A stretch of DNA of 64,000 bases from Virgisporangium ochraceum. GTDB taxonomy: Bacteria; Actinomycetota; Actinomycetes; Mycobacteriales; Micromonosporaceae. Position numbers and translations under genes: made by a program. The notes beneath the pieces were generated by a model, which ran no database searches, was not told the origin of the DNA, and was given only the letters and a program-made list of their open reading frames with translations. How positions within the stretch are numbered: position 1 is the first letter of the stretch; each line of letters starts with the position of its first letter. The stretch spans positions 62,001 through 126,000 of the forward strand of contig NZ_BOPH01000031.1 of the NCBI RefSeq assembly GCF_016863655.1, written 5' to 3'. This document shows, piece by piece, positions 35,214 through 44,637 of this stretch.

Positions 35214-35391
35214 TTGGAAACGATTCGGTAGAAGGTCTTTACGGGGCTCACCCAAGCGCCTACAGTTCGGACGCAACAAGCGCGTTACACGGATCACACA
35301 CCCGCGCAACTGCTCCAACCCCTGCTCCCACCCCCTGCTTCATCTCTGCAGTCGACCGGCTAGGCGGTGCTCCCCCCATGCGTGGCTCCTC

Positions 35392-36573
35392 ATGAGTGAC
35401 ACCGAGGGACCGACCCGTACCCGGCTGCTCCGGCTCCTGCGTGACCGGGGTGCGCTGTCGCGGGCGGAGCTGGCCGACCGGCTGCAGGTGCCCCGTCCCC
35501 GGCTGCTCACCGACCTCGACGGCCTGCTGGCCACCGGTCTCATCCAGGAGGCCGGCCCGGCGGCGAGCCGGGGCGGTCGACGCTCGACGCTCGTGGAGCT
35601 GAACCCGACCCTGCGGTTCGCCGCCGTCGACCTCGGCGCGTCGTCGATCGACGTCGAGATCACCGACGGCCGGCTGGAACCGGTCGCGGCCGCGACGATG
35701 GTCTCCGACATCCGCAGCGGGCCGAAGGAAATACTGCATCAGGTCAACGAGATGCTCGGGAAGTTCCACACCGAGGGCGCGTTCGAGCGGCTCGCCGCCG
35801 TGGGCATCGGCGTTCCCGGTCCGGTCAGCTTCCGCGACGGCGTACCGGTCTCGCCGCCGATCATGCCGGGCTGGGACCGGTACCCGGTGCGCGACCTCAT
35901 CGCCCGCGAGCACGGCTGCCCCGTGGTGGTCGACAACGACGTGAACATCATGAGCATCGGCGAGCGGTACGGCGGTGTCGCCGACTCGGTCGACAACCTG
36001 CTGTTCGTGAAGATAGGCACCGGAATCGGGTGCGGCATCTACCTCAACGGCGAGGTGTACCGCGGCACCGACGGGTCCGCCGGCGACATCGGGCACATCC
36101 AGGTCGACAGCCACGGCCCGGTGTGCTCGTGCGGCAACGTCGGTTGCCTGGAGGCGTTGTTCGGTGGTGCGGCGCTGGCGCGCGATGCGCTCGCCGCCGC
36201 GAAGGCCGGCACCTCGCCGTCGCTCGCGGAGCGCCTGTCGGCCAACCGCACCGTCACCGCGAAGGACGTCGCCGACGGCGCCGCCGAGGGCGACGTGACG
36301 TGCATCCGCCTCATCCGCGACGGCGGCCGCCGGGTCGGTGGGGTCCTGGCCGGGCTGGTGAGCTTCATCAACCCCTCGATGATCGTGATCGGTGGCGGGC
36401 TGGCCGGTCTCGGCCACATCCTGCTGGCCGAGATCCGCAGCGTCGTCTACCGGCGGTCGTTGCCGTTGGCGACCGGCAACCTGCCGGTCGTGTTGTCGGA
36501 ACTGGGAACCCGCGCCGGCGTCGTCGGTGCCGCGGTACTCGCCAGCGAGATTGCGTACGGGCAGCCGTCATGA
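35392..36573 (+). CDS. ROK-family transcriptional repressor
   Basis: A 393-residue regulator. An N-terminal winged helix (TRLLRLLRDRGALSRAELAD, then LQVPRPRLLTDLDGLLATGL) is joined to a sugar-kinase-like ROK domain. Visible parts are the ATPase-type VDLGASSIDVEITD, GIGVPGPVSFRDG, the zinc/sugar motif GDIGHIQVDSHGPVCSCGNVGCLEALFG and VDNDVNIMS. It lacks evidence for kinase activity. The start is ATG 35392 at MSDTEGPTR; the upstream extension would cross the promoter region. ATGA overlap with the transporter ATPase places it first in the sugar operon as its probable sensor. Confidence 0.93.
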   Translation: MSDTEGPTRTRLLRLLRDRGALSRAELADRLQVPRPRLLTDLDGLLATGLIQEAGPAASRGGRRSTLVELNPTLRFAAVDLGASSIDVEITDGRLEPVAAATMVSDIRSGPKEILHQVNEMLGKFHTEGAFERLAAVGIGVPGPVSFRDGVPVSPPIMPGWDRYPVRDLIAREHGCPVVVDNDVNIMSIGERYGGVADSVDNLLFVKIGTGIGCGIYLNGEVYRGTDGSAGDIGHIQVDSHGPVCSCGNVGCLEALFGGAALARDALAAAKAGTSPSLAERLSANRTVTAKDVADGAAEGDVTCIRLIRDGGRRVGGVLAGLVSFINPSMIVIGGGLAGLGHILLAEIRSVVYRRSLPLATGNLPVVLSELGTRAGVVGAAVLASEIAYGQPS

Positions 36574-38141
36574 CGAATCTTTCCAAGTCCTCGGAACCCG
36601 TTGCCCCGCAACGGGAGACCGTCCTCACCCTCACCGACGTCGTGAAGACGTTCCCCGGTGTGCGCGCGCTCGACGGCGTGCAGCTGGAGGTCGCCGCCGG
36701 CGAGGTGCACTGCCTGCTCGGCCAGAACGGCGCGGGCAAGTCGACGCTCATCAAGGTGCTCTCCGGCGCGCACCGGCCCGACAGCGGCGAGGTCATGTGG
36801 CTCGGCCAGCCGGTGTCGTTCACCAACCCGCAGGCCGCGATGAAGGCCGGCATCGCCACCATCTACCAGGAACTCGACCTGGTCGACGGGTTGAGCGTCG
36901 CCGACAACATCTTCCTCGGGCACGAGCCGCGCACCGTCGGGTTCGTCAACCGTCCGCAGGTGCGGCGGCAGGCGAGCGAGATCCTCGCGTCGCTCGGGCA
37001 TCCGGAGATTCCGGTGCGCCGGGAGGTCGGTAAGTTGCCGGCCGCCGCCAAGCAGGTCGTGTCGATGGGACGCGCGTTGTCGCGCGAGGCGCGACTCATG
37101 ATCATGGACGAGCCGAGCGCCGTGCTCGCCCACGACGAGGTGGAGAACCTCTTCCGGGTGATCAGGGGCCTGACCGCGCAAGGGATCGCGGTCATCTACA
37201 TCTCGCACCGGCTCGACGAGATCCGCGAGATCGGCGACCGCGTCACGGTCCTCAAGGACGGCCGCACGACGGCCGCGAACCTCGACGCGAAGACCACGCC
37301 CACGACGGAGCTCGTGAGCCGCATGACCGGCCGGAACATCGAGTACGTGTTCCCGCCTCGGCCGGCGGAACCCGTTGCGCCGTCGGAATCCGCACCTCTG
37401 CTGATGGTCGAGGGCCTCACCCGGCACGGCGAGTTCGCCGACGTCGACCTGGCCGTCCACAGTGGAGAGATCGTCGGGATCACCGGCCTCGTCGGGTCCG
37501 GGCGCTCCGAGCTGATGGAGACCATCTTCGGCGCCCGCCGCGCGCACGGCGGCCGCGTCACGGTCAACGGCAAGGTGCTGCGGCCCGGCAGCGTCACGGC
37601 GGCCGTGAAGGCCGGGCTCGGCATGGCGCCCGAGGAGCGCAAGAGCCAGGCGCTGGTGCTCGGCGAACCGGTGTACCGCAACATGACCCTGGCCAACTTC
37701 GCCGGCTACGCGAAGGTCGGGTTCACCGATGCCGCGAAGGAGCGGCAGGCCGCCGACGAGGTGGCCGAGCAGCTCGAGCTGCGCCCGCGCGACGTGCGCC
37801 GGGTGGTGCGCACGCTGTCGGGCGGCAACCAGCAGAAGGTGGTGGTCGGGCGCTGGCTGCTCGGCGGCACCCGGCTGCTGCTGCTCGACGAGCCCACCCG
37901 CGGCGTCGACGTCGGCGCCCGGGCCGAGCTGTACCAGGTGATCCGCAAGCTCGCCGACTCCGGCGTCGGGGTGCTCATGGTCTCCAGCGAGGTGCCCGAG
38001 GTGCTCGGGCTCGCCGACCGCGTGGTGGTCATGCGCGAGGGGCGCATCGTTCGGCAGGCACCCGCCGCCGACATCGACGAAGAAACCGTTCTCGACCTCG
38101 TCATGGCGGGGTCGTTGCTGGAAGGGAGCCCGGCGGTATGA
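36570..38141 (+). CDS. ribose-type (CUT2) sugar ABC importer ATP-binding protein
   Basis: A 523-residue protein with two fused ATPase domains, as in RbsA/XylG. The N-terminal half has Walker A GQNGAGKSTLIKVLSG, Q-loop TIYQELDLVDGLSVADNIF and Walker B LMIMDEPSAVLAHDE. The C-terminal half has a degenerate Walker A (GLVGSGRSELMETIFG), the signature LSGGNQQKVVVGRWL and LLLLDEPTRGVDVGARAE. This asymmetry is normal for the CUT2 class. It is coupled to the ROK gene by ATGA and to a tiny frame downstream. It powers uptake of a monosaccharide or similar polyol. Confidence 0.94.
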   Translation: MTNLSKSSEPVAPQRETVLTLTDVVKTFPGVRALDGVQLEVAAGEVHCLLGQNGAGKSTLIKVLSGAHRPDSGEVMWLGQPVSFTNPQAAMKAGIATIYQELDLVDGLSVADNIFLGHEPRTVGFVNRPQVRRQASEILASLGHPEIPVRREVGKLPAAAKQVVSMGRALSREARLMIMDEPSAVLAHDEVENLFRVIRGLTAQGIAVIYISHRLDEIREIGDRVTVLKDGRTTAANLDAKTTPTTELVSRMTGRNIEYVFPPRPAEPVAPSESAPLLMVEGLTRHGEFADVDLAVHSGEIVGITGLVGSGRSELMETIFGARRAHGGRVTVNGKVLRPGSVTAAVKAGLGMAPEERKSQALVLGEPVYRNMTLANFAGYAKVGFTDAAKERQAADEVAEQLELRPRDVRRVVRTLSGGNQQKVVVGRWLLGGTRLLLLDEPTRGVDVGARAELYQVIRKLADSGVGVLMVSSEVPEVLGLADRVVVMREGRIVRQAPAADIDEETVLDLVMAGSLLEGSPAV

Positions 38142-38215
38142 GCGACCTTCGGGAGCGAATCATCAACTCAGTCACCGGTCATACGATGGCGGAGCGAAGC
38201 GGAGCCATGCCATGA
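38138..38215 (+). CDS. 25-codon linking frame in the sugar ABC operon
   Basis: A short frame from ATG 38138 (MSDLRERIINSVTGH...) to TGA 38213-38215. It overlaps the ATPase stop codon by ATGA and the permease ATG by ATGA. It therefore bridges the two genes exactly and could couple their translation. The DNA contains GGAGCGAAGCGGAGCC, a pattern of repeat type seen in reverse near 14729. It may be an inserted intergenic repeat that has been kept in frame and not a true protein. The product, if made, has no recognisable domain. Confidence 0.35.
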   Translation: MSDLRERIINSVTGHTMAERSGAMP

Positions 38216-39282
38216 CAAGCCTCAAGCCCGCCGCCGAGACGACGCCGGACGGTCAGCCGACCGCCGCCGCCGAGCTGACGAAGAAACGGGGCTGGTGGGC
38301 CGACGACGCGAGCGAGCCGGTACGCCGGAATCTCGGCCTCGTCGGTGTGCTCGTCGCGATCTGGGTCGTCGGCGCCATCACGGTGCCGCGCATCTTCCTC
38401 GACCCGGAACAGCTGTGGAACAACTGGCTGATCATCCTCCAGCAGTCGGCGGCGATCGGGGTCATCGCGATCGGGATGACGTTCGTCATCATCGGCGGCG
38501 GCATCGACCTGTCGGTGGGCGCGCTGGTCGCGCTGAGCAGCGTGTGGTGCACCACCGTGGCGACGCAGGAGTTCGGACCGACCGGCATGGTGTTCACCGC
38601 GATCGTGGTCGGCACGATCGCCGGCCTGGTCAACGGTTTCCTCATCGCGTACGGACGGGTGGTCGCGTTCATCGCCACGCTCGCGATGCTCGTGTCGGCC
38701 CGTGGTCTGGCCCAGCTCATCTCCGGCAAGCGCACCCAGCGGGTCAGTGCCGAGAACGCCGCGATCACCAACATCGCCGAGAACCGCATCCTGGGCATCC
38801 CGATCCTGGTGTGGATGCTGCTGGTCGTCGGCGTCATCGGCTGGATCCTGTTGAACCGCACCACGTTCGGCCGGCGCACGTTCGCGGTCGGCGGCAACCC
38901 CGAGGCGGCCCGGCTGGCCGGCATCAACCTGCGGCTGCACACCATGCTGCTGTACGGGTTGAGCGGGTTGTGCTGCGGCATCGCCGCCATCATGGTGGTG
39001 GCGCAGGCCACCGCCGGCGCACCCGACCACGGCGACCTCTACGAGCTCGACGCGATCGCGGCCGCCATCATCGGCGGCACCGCACTGGCCGGTGGCCGCG
39101 GCTCGATCGTGGGCGCCATCCTCGGCGTCCTCGTCTTCAAGGGCATCACGAACCTGTTCATCGTCAACAACCTCGAGCAGGAGTACCAGCTCATCGTGAA
39201 GGGTGTCATCATCGTCGGCGCCGTTCTGCTGCAGCAGGTCAACTTCAGCTCGCTGCCGCAACTCCGAAAATCGCCAACCTGA
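38212..39282 (+). CDS. ribose-type sugar ABC importer permease
   Basis: A 356-residue RbsC-like membrane protein with about eight to ten segments. It starts MTSLKPAAETTPDG, then NLGLVGVLVAIWVVGAITVP. Conserved parts are the GMTFVIIGGGIDLSVGALVA motif near residue 85 and AGGRGSIVGAILGVLVFKG in the C-terminal half. EAARLAGINLRLHTMLLYGL is the cytoplasmic loop that contacts the ATPase. No other sugar permease is present, so it probably works as a homodimer, as is usual in CUT2. Confidence 0.93.
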   Translation: MTSLKPAAETTPDGQPTAAAELTKKRGWWADDASEPVRRNLGLVGVLVAIWVVGAITVPRIFLDPEQLWNNWLIILQQSAAIGVIAIGMTFVIIGGGIDLSVGALVALSSVWCTTVATQEFGPTGMVFTAIVVGTIAGLVNGFLIAYGRVVAFIATLAMLVSARGLAQLISGKRTQRVSAENAAITNIAENRILGIPILVWMLLVVGVIGWILLNRTTFGRRTFAVGGNPEAARLAGINLRLHTMLLYGLSGLCCGIAAIMVVAQATAGAPDHGDLYELDAIAAAIIGGTALAGGRGSIVGAILGVLVFKGITNLFIVNNLEQEYQLIVKGVIIVGAVLLQQVNFSSLPQLRKSPT

Positions 39283-39380
39283 CAAACCCCATCCATTTCC
39301 CACGGCGGGCACCGCAGACGGCTGTGCCGCCAAGCTCAACACACCCATCCACCGTCCACATTCGACTCATGGAGGTCGAA

Positions 39381-40430
39381 ATGAGTGACTTCTCCCGTCG
39401 TCGGCTCCTCCTCGGCGGCTCCGCCGTCGGCGCCGGTCTACTGCTCAGCGCCTGCACGTCCAACGACTCCGGTGAAGCCGACAAGCAGGCCGAAGACCAG
39501 ACCAAGGTCGCCGCAGGCAAGAACGCCGAACCCGGCAAGAAGATCACGATCGGGTTCTCCGCGCCGGCCGCCGACCACGGCTGGATCGCCGCGATCACCA
39601 ACAACGCCAAGGCGCAGGCCGGCAAGTACTCCGACGTCACCTTCAACGCGGTGGCGGCCGGCAAGGACGTGCCGGAGCAGCGGGCGGCTCTCGAGACGCT
39701 GATCCAGCAGAAGCCCGACGTCATCGTGCTGCTTCCGCACGACGGCGCCCAGATGACCGCCACCGGCCGCAAGGCGATGGACGCCGGCATCCCGGTCATC
39801 AACCTCGACCGCGAGTTCTCCGACGCGTTGTCCTACCGGACGCTCGTCAAGGGCGACAACTACGGCATGGGCGTCGCGGCGGGCCGGCTGATCGGCGAGA
39901 AGTTCAAGAGCAACCCGAACGCCGTGATCGCCGAGATCGCCGGCATGGACGAGCTTCCGCTCACCCAGGACCGCTCGAAGGGCTTCCGCGACGCGCTGCA
40001 GGCCTACGGCCTGAAGGTCGGCCCGCGTCAGGCCGCCCGCTTCACCGTCCAGAGTGGACAGGAGGTCACCGCGAACCTGCTGCAGGCCGCGCCGAAGATC
40101 GACGCGATCTGGAACCACGACGACGACCAGGGTGTCGGCGTGCTGGCCGCGATCAAGCAGGCCAACCGCAGCGAGTTCTACATGGTCGGTGGCGCCGGTT
40201 CGCTCGACGCGATGGAGATCATCAAGGCCGACAACCAGCCGTTGAAGGCCACGGTCACCTACAGCCCGACGATGGCCTCCTCGGCGATCTCGCTGGCGCG
40301 CCTGGTGGCGCAGGGCAAGGGCATGGAGGACCTGGTCGAGCTTCAGGTGCCGAAGCTGGTCATTCTCCAGTCGGAGACGATCACCAAGGAGAATGTCGAC
40401 CAGTACATGCCGCTCGGCTTCCGTTCCTGA
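39381..40430 (+). CDS. sugar-binding lipoprotein of the CUT2 importer
   Basis: A 349-residue periplasmic-binding-protein-like lipoprotein. The start follows GGAGG at 39371-39375. The signal is Tat-like (SRRRLLLGGSAVGAGLLLSA) and ends at the lipobox LSAC. Two alpha/beta lobes follow, with the hinge of the Peripla_BP_4 family: KITIGFSAPAADHGWIAAIT, QQKPDVIVLLPHDG, and VINLDREFSD. It captures the substrate outside and hands it to the permease. It lies 98 nt downstream of the permease gene. Confidence 0.93.
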   Translation: MSDFSRRRLLLGGSAVGAGLLLSACTSNDSGEADKQAEDQTKVAAGKNAEPGKKITIGFSAPAADHGWIAAITNNAKAQAGKYSDVTFNAVAAGKDVPEQRAALETLIQQKPDVIVLLPHDGAQMTATGRKAMDAGIPVINLDREFSDALSYRTLVKGDNYGMGVAAGRLIGEKFKSNPNAVIAEIAGMDELPLTQDRSKGFRDALQAYGLKVGPRQAARFTVQSGQEVTANLLQAAPKIDAIWNHDDDQGVGVLAAIKQANRSEFYMVGGAGSLDAMEIIKADNQPLKATVTYSPTMASSAISLARLVAQGKGMEDLVELQVPKLVILQSETITKENVDQYMPLGFRS

Positions 40431-40475
40431 CCAGGGACCGGCAGACGGGGCGCGGAGAACGTAAGGAGACCGCCG

Positions 40476-41660
40476 ATGTCCTCATCGGACACCAACGGAG
40501 AACTGCGGGTCGGCATGGTCGGCTACGCGTTCATGGGCGCTGCGCACTCCCAGGCGTGGCGCACCGTGAACCGGGCCTTCGACCTGCCGGTGCGCGCCCG
40601 GATGACCGCCGTGGCCGGCCGCGACGACGCGAAGGTGCGCGCCGCGGCCGCCCAGCTCGGCTGGGAACGGACCTACACCGACTGGCGCGAGCTGGTGGCC
40701 GCTGACGACATCGACGTCGTCGACATCTGTACACCGGGTGACAGCCACTGTGAGATCGCGCTGGCCGCCCTCGCCGCCGGCAAGCACGTCCTGTGCGAGA
40801 AGCCGTTGGCGAACACCGTCGAGGAGGCGCGGGCGATGGTCGCGGCCGCCGAGACGGCACGGGCGTCCGGGGTCCGCTCGATGGCGGGCTTCAACTACCG
40901 GCGGGTGCCGGCGGTGGCGTACCTGAAGCAGCTCATCGCCGGCGGCCGGCTGGGCACCGTGCGGCACGTGCGCGCGGTGTACCTGCAGGACTGGATCATC
41001 GATCCCCAGTTCCCGCTGGTGTGGCGGCTGCAGAAGGAGAAGTCCGGTTCCGGGGCGCTCGGTGACATCGGGTCGCACATCGTCGACCTGACGCAGTACG
41101 TCACCGGTCAGTCCATCACCGGGGTGTCGGCGGTCACCGAGACGTTCATCAAGGAGCGTCCGCTGCCCAGCGCGTCGAGCGGGCTCAGCGCCGAAAGTTC
41201 GACGGAGACCGGCCAGGTCACGGTCGACGACGCGGCGCTGTTCCTGGCCCGGCTGTCCGGTGGGGCGGTGGCCACCTACGAAGCGACCCGCTTCGCCACC
41301 GGACGCAAGAACGGCCTGCGGGTCGAGGTCAACGGGTCGCTCGGCTCCGCCGTGTTCGACCTGGAGCGCCTCAACGAACTGGAGTTCTACGACGCCAACC
41401 GCCCCGGCGCCGAGCAGGGCTTCACCCGCATTCTCGTGACCGAGGGCGAGCACCCGTACATGGCGGCATGGTGGCCGCCGGGTCACATCATCGGGTACGA
41501 GCACTCGTTCACCCACCAGATGCGCGACTTCCTCGAGGCGGTCGCGGTCGGAAAGGACCCGGAGCCCTCGTTCGCCGACGCCCTGCAGGTTCAGCAGGTG
41601 CTCGACGCGGTCGAGAAGAGTGCGTCCGCCGGCTCCGGCTGGACGACGGTTCCGGAGTAA
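40476..41660 (+). CDS. Gfo/Idh/MocA-family sugar oxidoreductase
   Basis: A 394-residue NAD(P)-dependent oxidoreductase. The Rossmann start is VGMVGYAFMGAAHSQAW, DICTPGDSHCEIALAAL follows, and then the family motif LCEKPLANTVEEARAMV with the catalytic Lys of the EKP. A C-terminal GFO/IDH/MocA domain contains GSGALGDIGSHIVDL. The Shine-Dalgarno sequence is AAGGAGA, well placed. Members oxidise sugars or inositols at a ring carbon, often C3. Next to the ThuA and DUF1080 gene it recalls the ThuAB system that makes 3-ketotrehalose, but the substrate is not proven. Confidence 0.92.
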   Translation: MSSSDTNGELRVGMVGYAFMGAAHSQAWRTVNRAFDLPVRARMTAVAGRDDAKVRAAAAQLGWERTYTDWRELVAADDIDVVDICTPGDSHCEIALAALAAGKHVLCEKPLANTVEEARAMVAAAETARASGVRSMAGFNYRRVPAVAYLKQLIAGGRLGTVRHVRAVYLQDWIIDPQFPLVWRLQKEKSGSGALGDIGSHIVDLTQYVTGQSITGVSAVTETFIKERPLPSASSGLSAESSTETGQVTVDDAALFLARLSGGAVATYEATRFATGRKNGLRVEVNGSLGSAVFDLERLNELEFYDANRPGAEQGFTRILVTEGEHPYMAAWWPPGHIIGYEHSFTHQMRDFLEAVAVGKDPEPSFADALQVQQVLDAVEKSASAGSGWTTVPE

Positions 41661-41670
41661 CACCCGAAGG

Positions 41671-41735
41671 CTTCCCGGCCGCGTAGCGAGGTCCACGGCG
41701 GCTGCGCCCCGTCCGTGGGGTGCGCGGCCGGGAAG
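41671..41735 (+). terminator. nested hairpin after the oxidoreductase gene
   Basis: Perfect 13-bp outer arms (CTTCCCGGCCGCG, 41671-41683, with 41723-41735) enclose an inner CCACGG/CCGTGG pair. It starts 10 nt after the stop codon and separates the importer genes from the secreted protein genes, which therefore probably have their own promoter. Confidence 0.7.
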
Positions 41736-41833
41736 ATACACCCCCGTCCCTACAACTCGACAAACCATTGTCGGCGCGGTCGGCGCGCGCCCTCCTGGCT
41801 AGACCCCCAGGTCAGGGAAAGGGATTTACGGCA

Positions 41834-44620
41834 ATGCACAAACGGTCCACAGCCGCGGTCATGCTGGCCGCGGCGGCAACCCTCACCGTGACGGCCATCG
41901 GCGCACCGCCCGCGCAGGCCCACCCGGTGATCGACCCGGCCGCCTTCCAACAGGTGACGCTCGCCAAGGGCGTCGCCGAGATGGGCGAGCCGATGAGCCT
42001 GGCGGTGCTGCCCGACCGCTCGGTGCTGCACACCGCCCGCAACGGCACGCTGCGGCGTACCGACGCGGCCGGCACGACGTCGGTCGTCGCGACCCTCTCC
42101 GTCTACAGCCACGACGAGGAGGGGCTGCAGGGCGTCGGCGTCGACCCGAACTTCGCCAGCAACCGGTGGATATACCTGTACTACGCGCCGCCGCTGTCGA
42201 CCCCGGCCGGCGACGCGCCCACCACCGGCACCGACTTCAGCGCCTGGCGGGGCGTGAACCGGCTGTCTCGGTTCACGGTCACCGCCGGCTGGCAGCTCCA
42301 GGCCGGCAGCGAGGTGACCGTGCTCGACGTGCCCGCCGACCGCGGGCTGTGCTGCCACGTGGGCGGCGACATCGACTTCGACGCCGCCGGCAACCTCTAC
42401 CTGTCCACAGGCGACGACACCAACCCGTTCGAGTCCGACGGGTACGCGCCCATCGACGAGCGCACCAACCGCAACCCGGCCTTCGACGCGCAACGCAGCA
42501 GCGGCAACACCAACGACCTGCGCGGCAAGATCCTGCGGATCAAACCGTCGGCGGCGGGCGGGTACACGGTGCCGTCCGGCAACCTGTTCGCGCCGGGAAC
42601 GGCGAACACGCGTCCCGAGATCTACGCGATGGGTTTCCGCAACCCGTTCCGGATGAGCGTCGACAAGGCGACCGGGGTGGTCTACGTCGGCGACTACGGG
42701 CCCGACGCCGGCACCGCCGGCCCGCGCGGCCCGGCCGGGCAGGTGGAGTTCGCCCGCGTGACGGCGCCGGGCAACTACGGCTGGCCGTACTGCACCGGTA
42801 CGAACACGGCCGCGGAGACCTACGCCGACTACAACTTCGCCACCGGCGCCGTCGGCGCGAAGTTCACCTGCGCCACGGGACCGGCGAACAACTCGCCGCG
42901 CAACACCGGCCTGGGTGTGCTTCCGCCGGCGCAGGCGGCCTGGATCCCGTACGACAACTGCTCGCAGCCGGCGTTCGGGTGCGGGTCGGAGTCGCCGATG
43001 GCCGGGCCGGTGTACCGGTACAACGCGTCGAGCACGTCGACGGTGAAGTTCCCCGCCGACTTCGACGGGCACGTGTTCCTCGGCGAGTTCGGCCGGCGCT
43101 GGATCCGTGTGGCGCACGCCGGGAGCACGCCCGGTGAGATCGCGGCGTTCCCGTGGTCGGGCACGCAGATCATGGACATGGCGTTCGGACCCGACGGCGC
43201 GCTGTACGTGCTCGACTACGGCACCGGCTACTTCAACGGCGACGCGAACTCGGCGCTGTACCGCGTCGAGTACATCGCCGGCGGTCCGCGGGCACCGATC
43301 GCGGCCGCGTCCGGGACGCCGACCAGTGGACAGGCGCCGCTGACCGTCCAGTTCTCGTCGGCCGGGTCGAGCGACCCGGAGGGCGGCGCGCTCACGTACT
43401 CCTGGGCGTTCGGCGACGGCGGCACGTCGACGGCGGCCAACCCGTCGCACACGTACGCGTCCAACGGCACGTTCACCGCGACGCTGACCGTCCGCGACAA
43501 CCAGAACCTGACCGCGACCGCGAGCGTGCCGATCACCGTCGGGAACACGGCGCCGACGGTGACGCTGCTCGCGCCGCTCGACGGGCAGTTGTTCGGCTTC
43601 GGCGGCACCGTACCGTTCCAGGTGCGGGTCACCGACCCGGAGGACGCGACGATCGACTGCTCCCGGGTGAAGGTGCGGTACCTGCTCGGGCACGACTCGC
43701 ACGCGCACGAGATCACGTCGGCCACCGGGTGCAACGGCACGATCGCGGTGCCCGTCGACGGCGAGCACGACCCGGCGGCGAACATCTTCGGGGTGTTCGA
43801 CGCCGAGTACACCGACAGCGGCGGCACGACGTCGCACACCCAGCACGTCACCCAGCCGCGGACGCGTCAGGGTGAGCACTTCTCGGCGCAGCAGGGCGTC
43901 ACCGTCTTCGACAAGGCCGCCGCGCACGGTGGCCGCGCGGTCGGCGACATCCACAATGGAGACTGGATCGCGTTCGACCGGTACAACGTGGCGACCGCGA
44001 CCGGGTTCTCGGCGCGCGTCGCGTCGGCCGGCGTCGGCGGCACGCTGACGCTGCGGGCCGGCTCGCCGACCGGTCAGGTCGTCGGCACGGCCACGGTTCC
44101 GGTGACCGGTGGCTGGGAGACGTTCGTCAGCGTCACCGGTGTGCTGGGTACGGTGCCGTCGGGGACGGTGCGGTTGTATCTTGTGTTCACGGGTGGAACG
44201 GGAGCGCTGTTCGACGTCGACGACTTCACGTTCACCTCCGGCGTGGCGGGCCGCGTCACCGGGATCAACGGCAAGTGCATGGACGTGGCCGGTGCCAACA
44301 CCGCCGACGGCACGCAGATCCAGCTCTATACGTGCAACAACACCTCGGCGCAGTCGTGGACCCGCACCGGGCAGACGATCCGCGCGATGGGCAAGTGTCT
44401 CGACATCTCCGGAGGTGCGACAGCCAACGGCGCGAAGGTGCAGTTGTGGACCTGCAACGGGACGGGCGCGCAGAACTGGGTGGTGGAGGCTTCCGGCGCC
44501 GTGCGCAACCCGCAGTCGAACCGGTGCCTGGAGGCGCCGGGTGGACAGACCGGCGACGGCACGCCGTTGCGGATCTGGGACTGCGCCGCCGGAACCAATC
44601 AACGATGGACGTTCTCATGA
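41834..44620 (+). CDS. secreted glucose/sorbosone dehydrogenase-like protein with PKD, CBM6-like and ricin modules
   Basis: A 928-residue exported, modular protein. A signal peptide (MHKRSTAAVMLAAAATLTVT to PAQA) is followed by a GSDH beta-propeller (about 45-460). It contains EEGLQGVGVDPNF, DRGLCCHVGGDIDFDAAGNL and AMGFRNPFRMSVD. The protein then has a PKD domain (488-570, YSWAFGDGGTSTAANPSHTY), a CBM6-like domain (678-802, NGDWIAFDRYNV) and a C-terminal ricin B/CBM13 trefoil (806-927) with QSW/QNW/QRW repeats. GSDH proteins typically use PQQ. The two lectin-type modules tether it to polysaccharide. ATG 41834 fits the signal peptide. Confidence 0.92.
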   Translation: MHKRSTAAVMLAAAATLTVTAIGAPPAQAHPVIDPAAFQQVTLAKGVAEMGEPMSLAVLPDRSVLHTARNGTLRRTDAAGTTSVVATLSVYSHDEEGLQGVGVDPNFASNRWIYLYYAPPLSTPAGDAPTTGTDFSAWRGVNRLSRFTVTAGWQLQAGSEVTVLDVPADRGLCCHVGGDIDFDAAGNLYLSTGDDTNPFESDGYAPIDERTNRNPAFDAQRSSGNTNDLRGKILRIKPSAAGGYTVPSGNLFAPGTANTRPEIYAMGFRNPFRMSVDKATGVVYVGDYGPDAGTAGPRGPAGQVEFARVTAPGNYGWPYCTGTNTAAETYADYNFATGAVGAKFTCATGPANNSPRNTGLGVLPPAQAAWIPYDNCSQPAFGCGSESPMAGPVYRYNASSTSTVKFPADFDGHVFLGEFGRRWIRVAHAGSTPGEIAAFPWSGTQIMDMAFGPDGALYVLDYGTGYFNGDANSALYRVEYIAGGPRAPIAAASGTPTSGQAPLTVQFSSAGSSDPEGGALTYSWAFGDGGTSTAANPSHTYASNGTFTATLTVRDNQNLTATASVPITVGNTAPTVTLLAPLDGQLFGFGGTVPFQVRVTDPEDATIDCSRVKVRYLLGHDSHAHEITSATGCNGTIAVPVDGEHDPAANIFGVFDAEYTDSGGTTSHTQHVTQPRTRQGEHFSAQQGVTVFDKAAAHGGRAVGDIHNGDWIAFDRYNVATATGFSARVASAGVGGTLTLRAGSPTGQVVGTATVPVTGGWETFVSVTGVLGTVPSGTVRLYLVFTGGTGALFDVDDFTFTSGVAGRVTGINGKCMDVAGANTADGTQIQLYTCNNTSAQSWTRTGQTIRAMGKCLDISGGATANGAKVQLWTCNGTGAQNWVVEASGAVRNPQSNRCLEAPGGQTGDGTPLRIWDCAAGTNQRWTFS
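44261..44615. repeat. ricin-module duplication, copy A
   Basis: The 3' end of the dehydrogenase gene aligns without gaps to copy B at 45991-46345, exactly 1730 bp away. Most differences are in third codon positions. Both copies start at the GINGKCMDV block and run to the QRW end. This points to recent duplication or gene conversion between neighbouring genes. Confidence 0.85.
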
Positions 44621-44637
44621 ACCTGGGGAGGCATACG

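Noticed and set aside
35152..35391. 80-codon extension of the ROK regulator
   Set aside because: It covers AT-rich operator-like DNA and does not resemble ROK proteins.
38138..38215. Treating the 25-codon frame as a confident regulatory peptide
   Set aside because: Its DNA matches a repeat pattern seen elsewhere in the window, so coding may be incidental; kept only at low confidence.
41720..41833. N-terminal extension of the secreted dehydrogenase
   Set aside because: It runs through the upstream hairpin and would place 38 residues before an obvious signal peptide.
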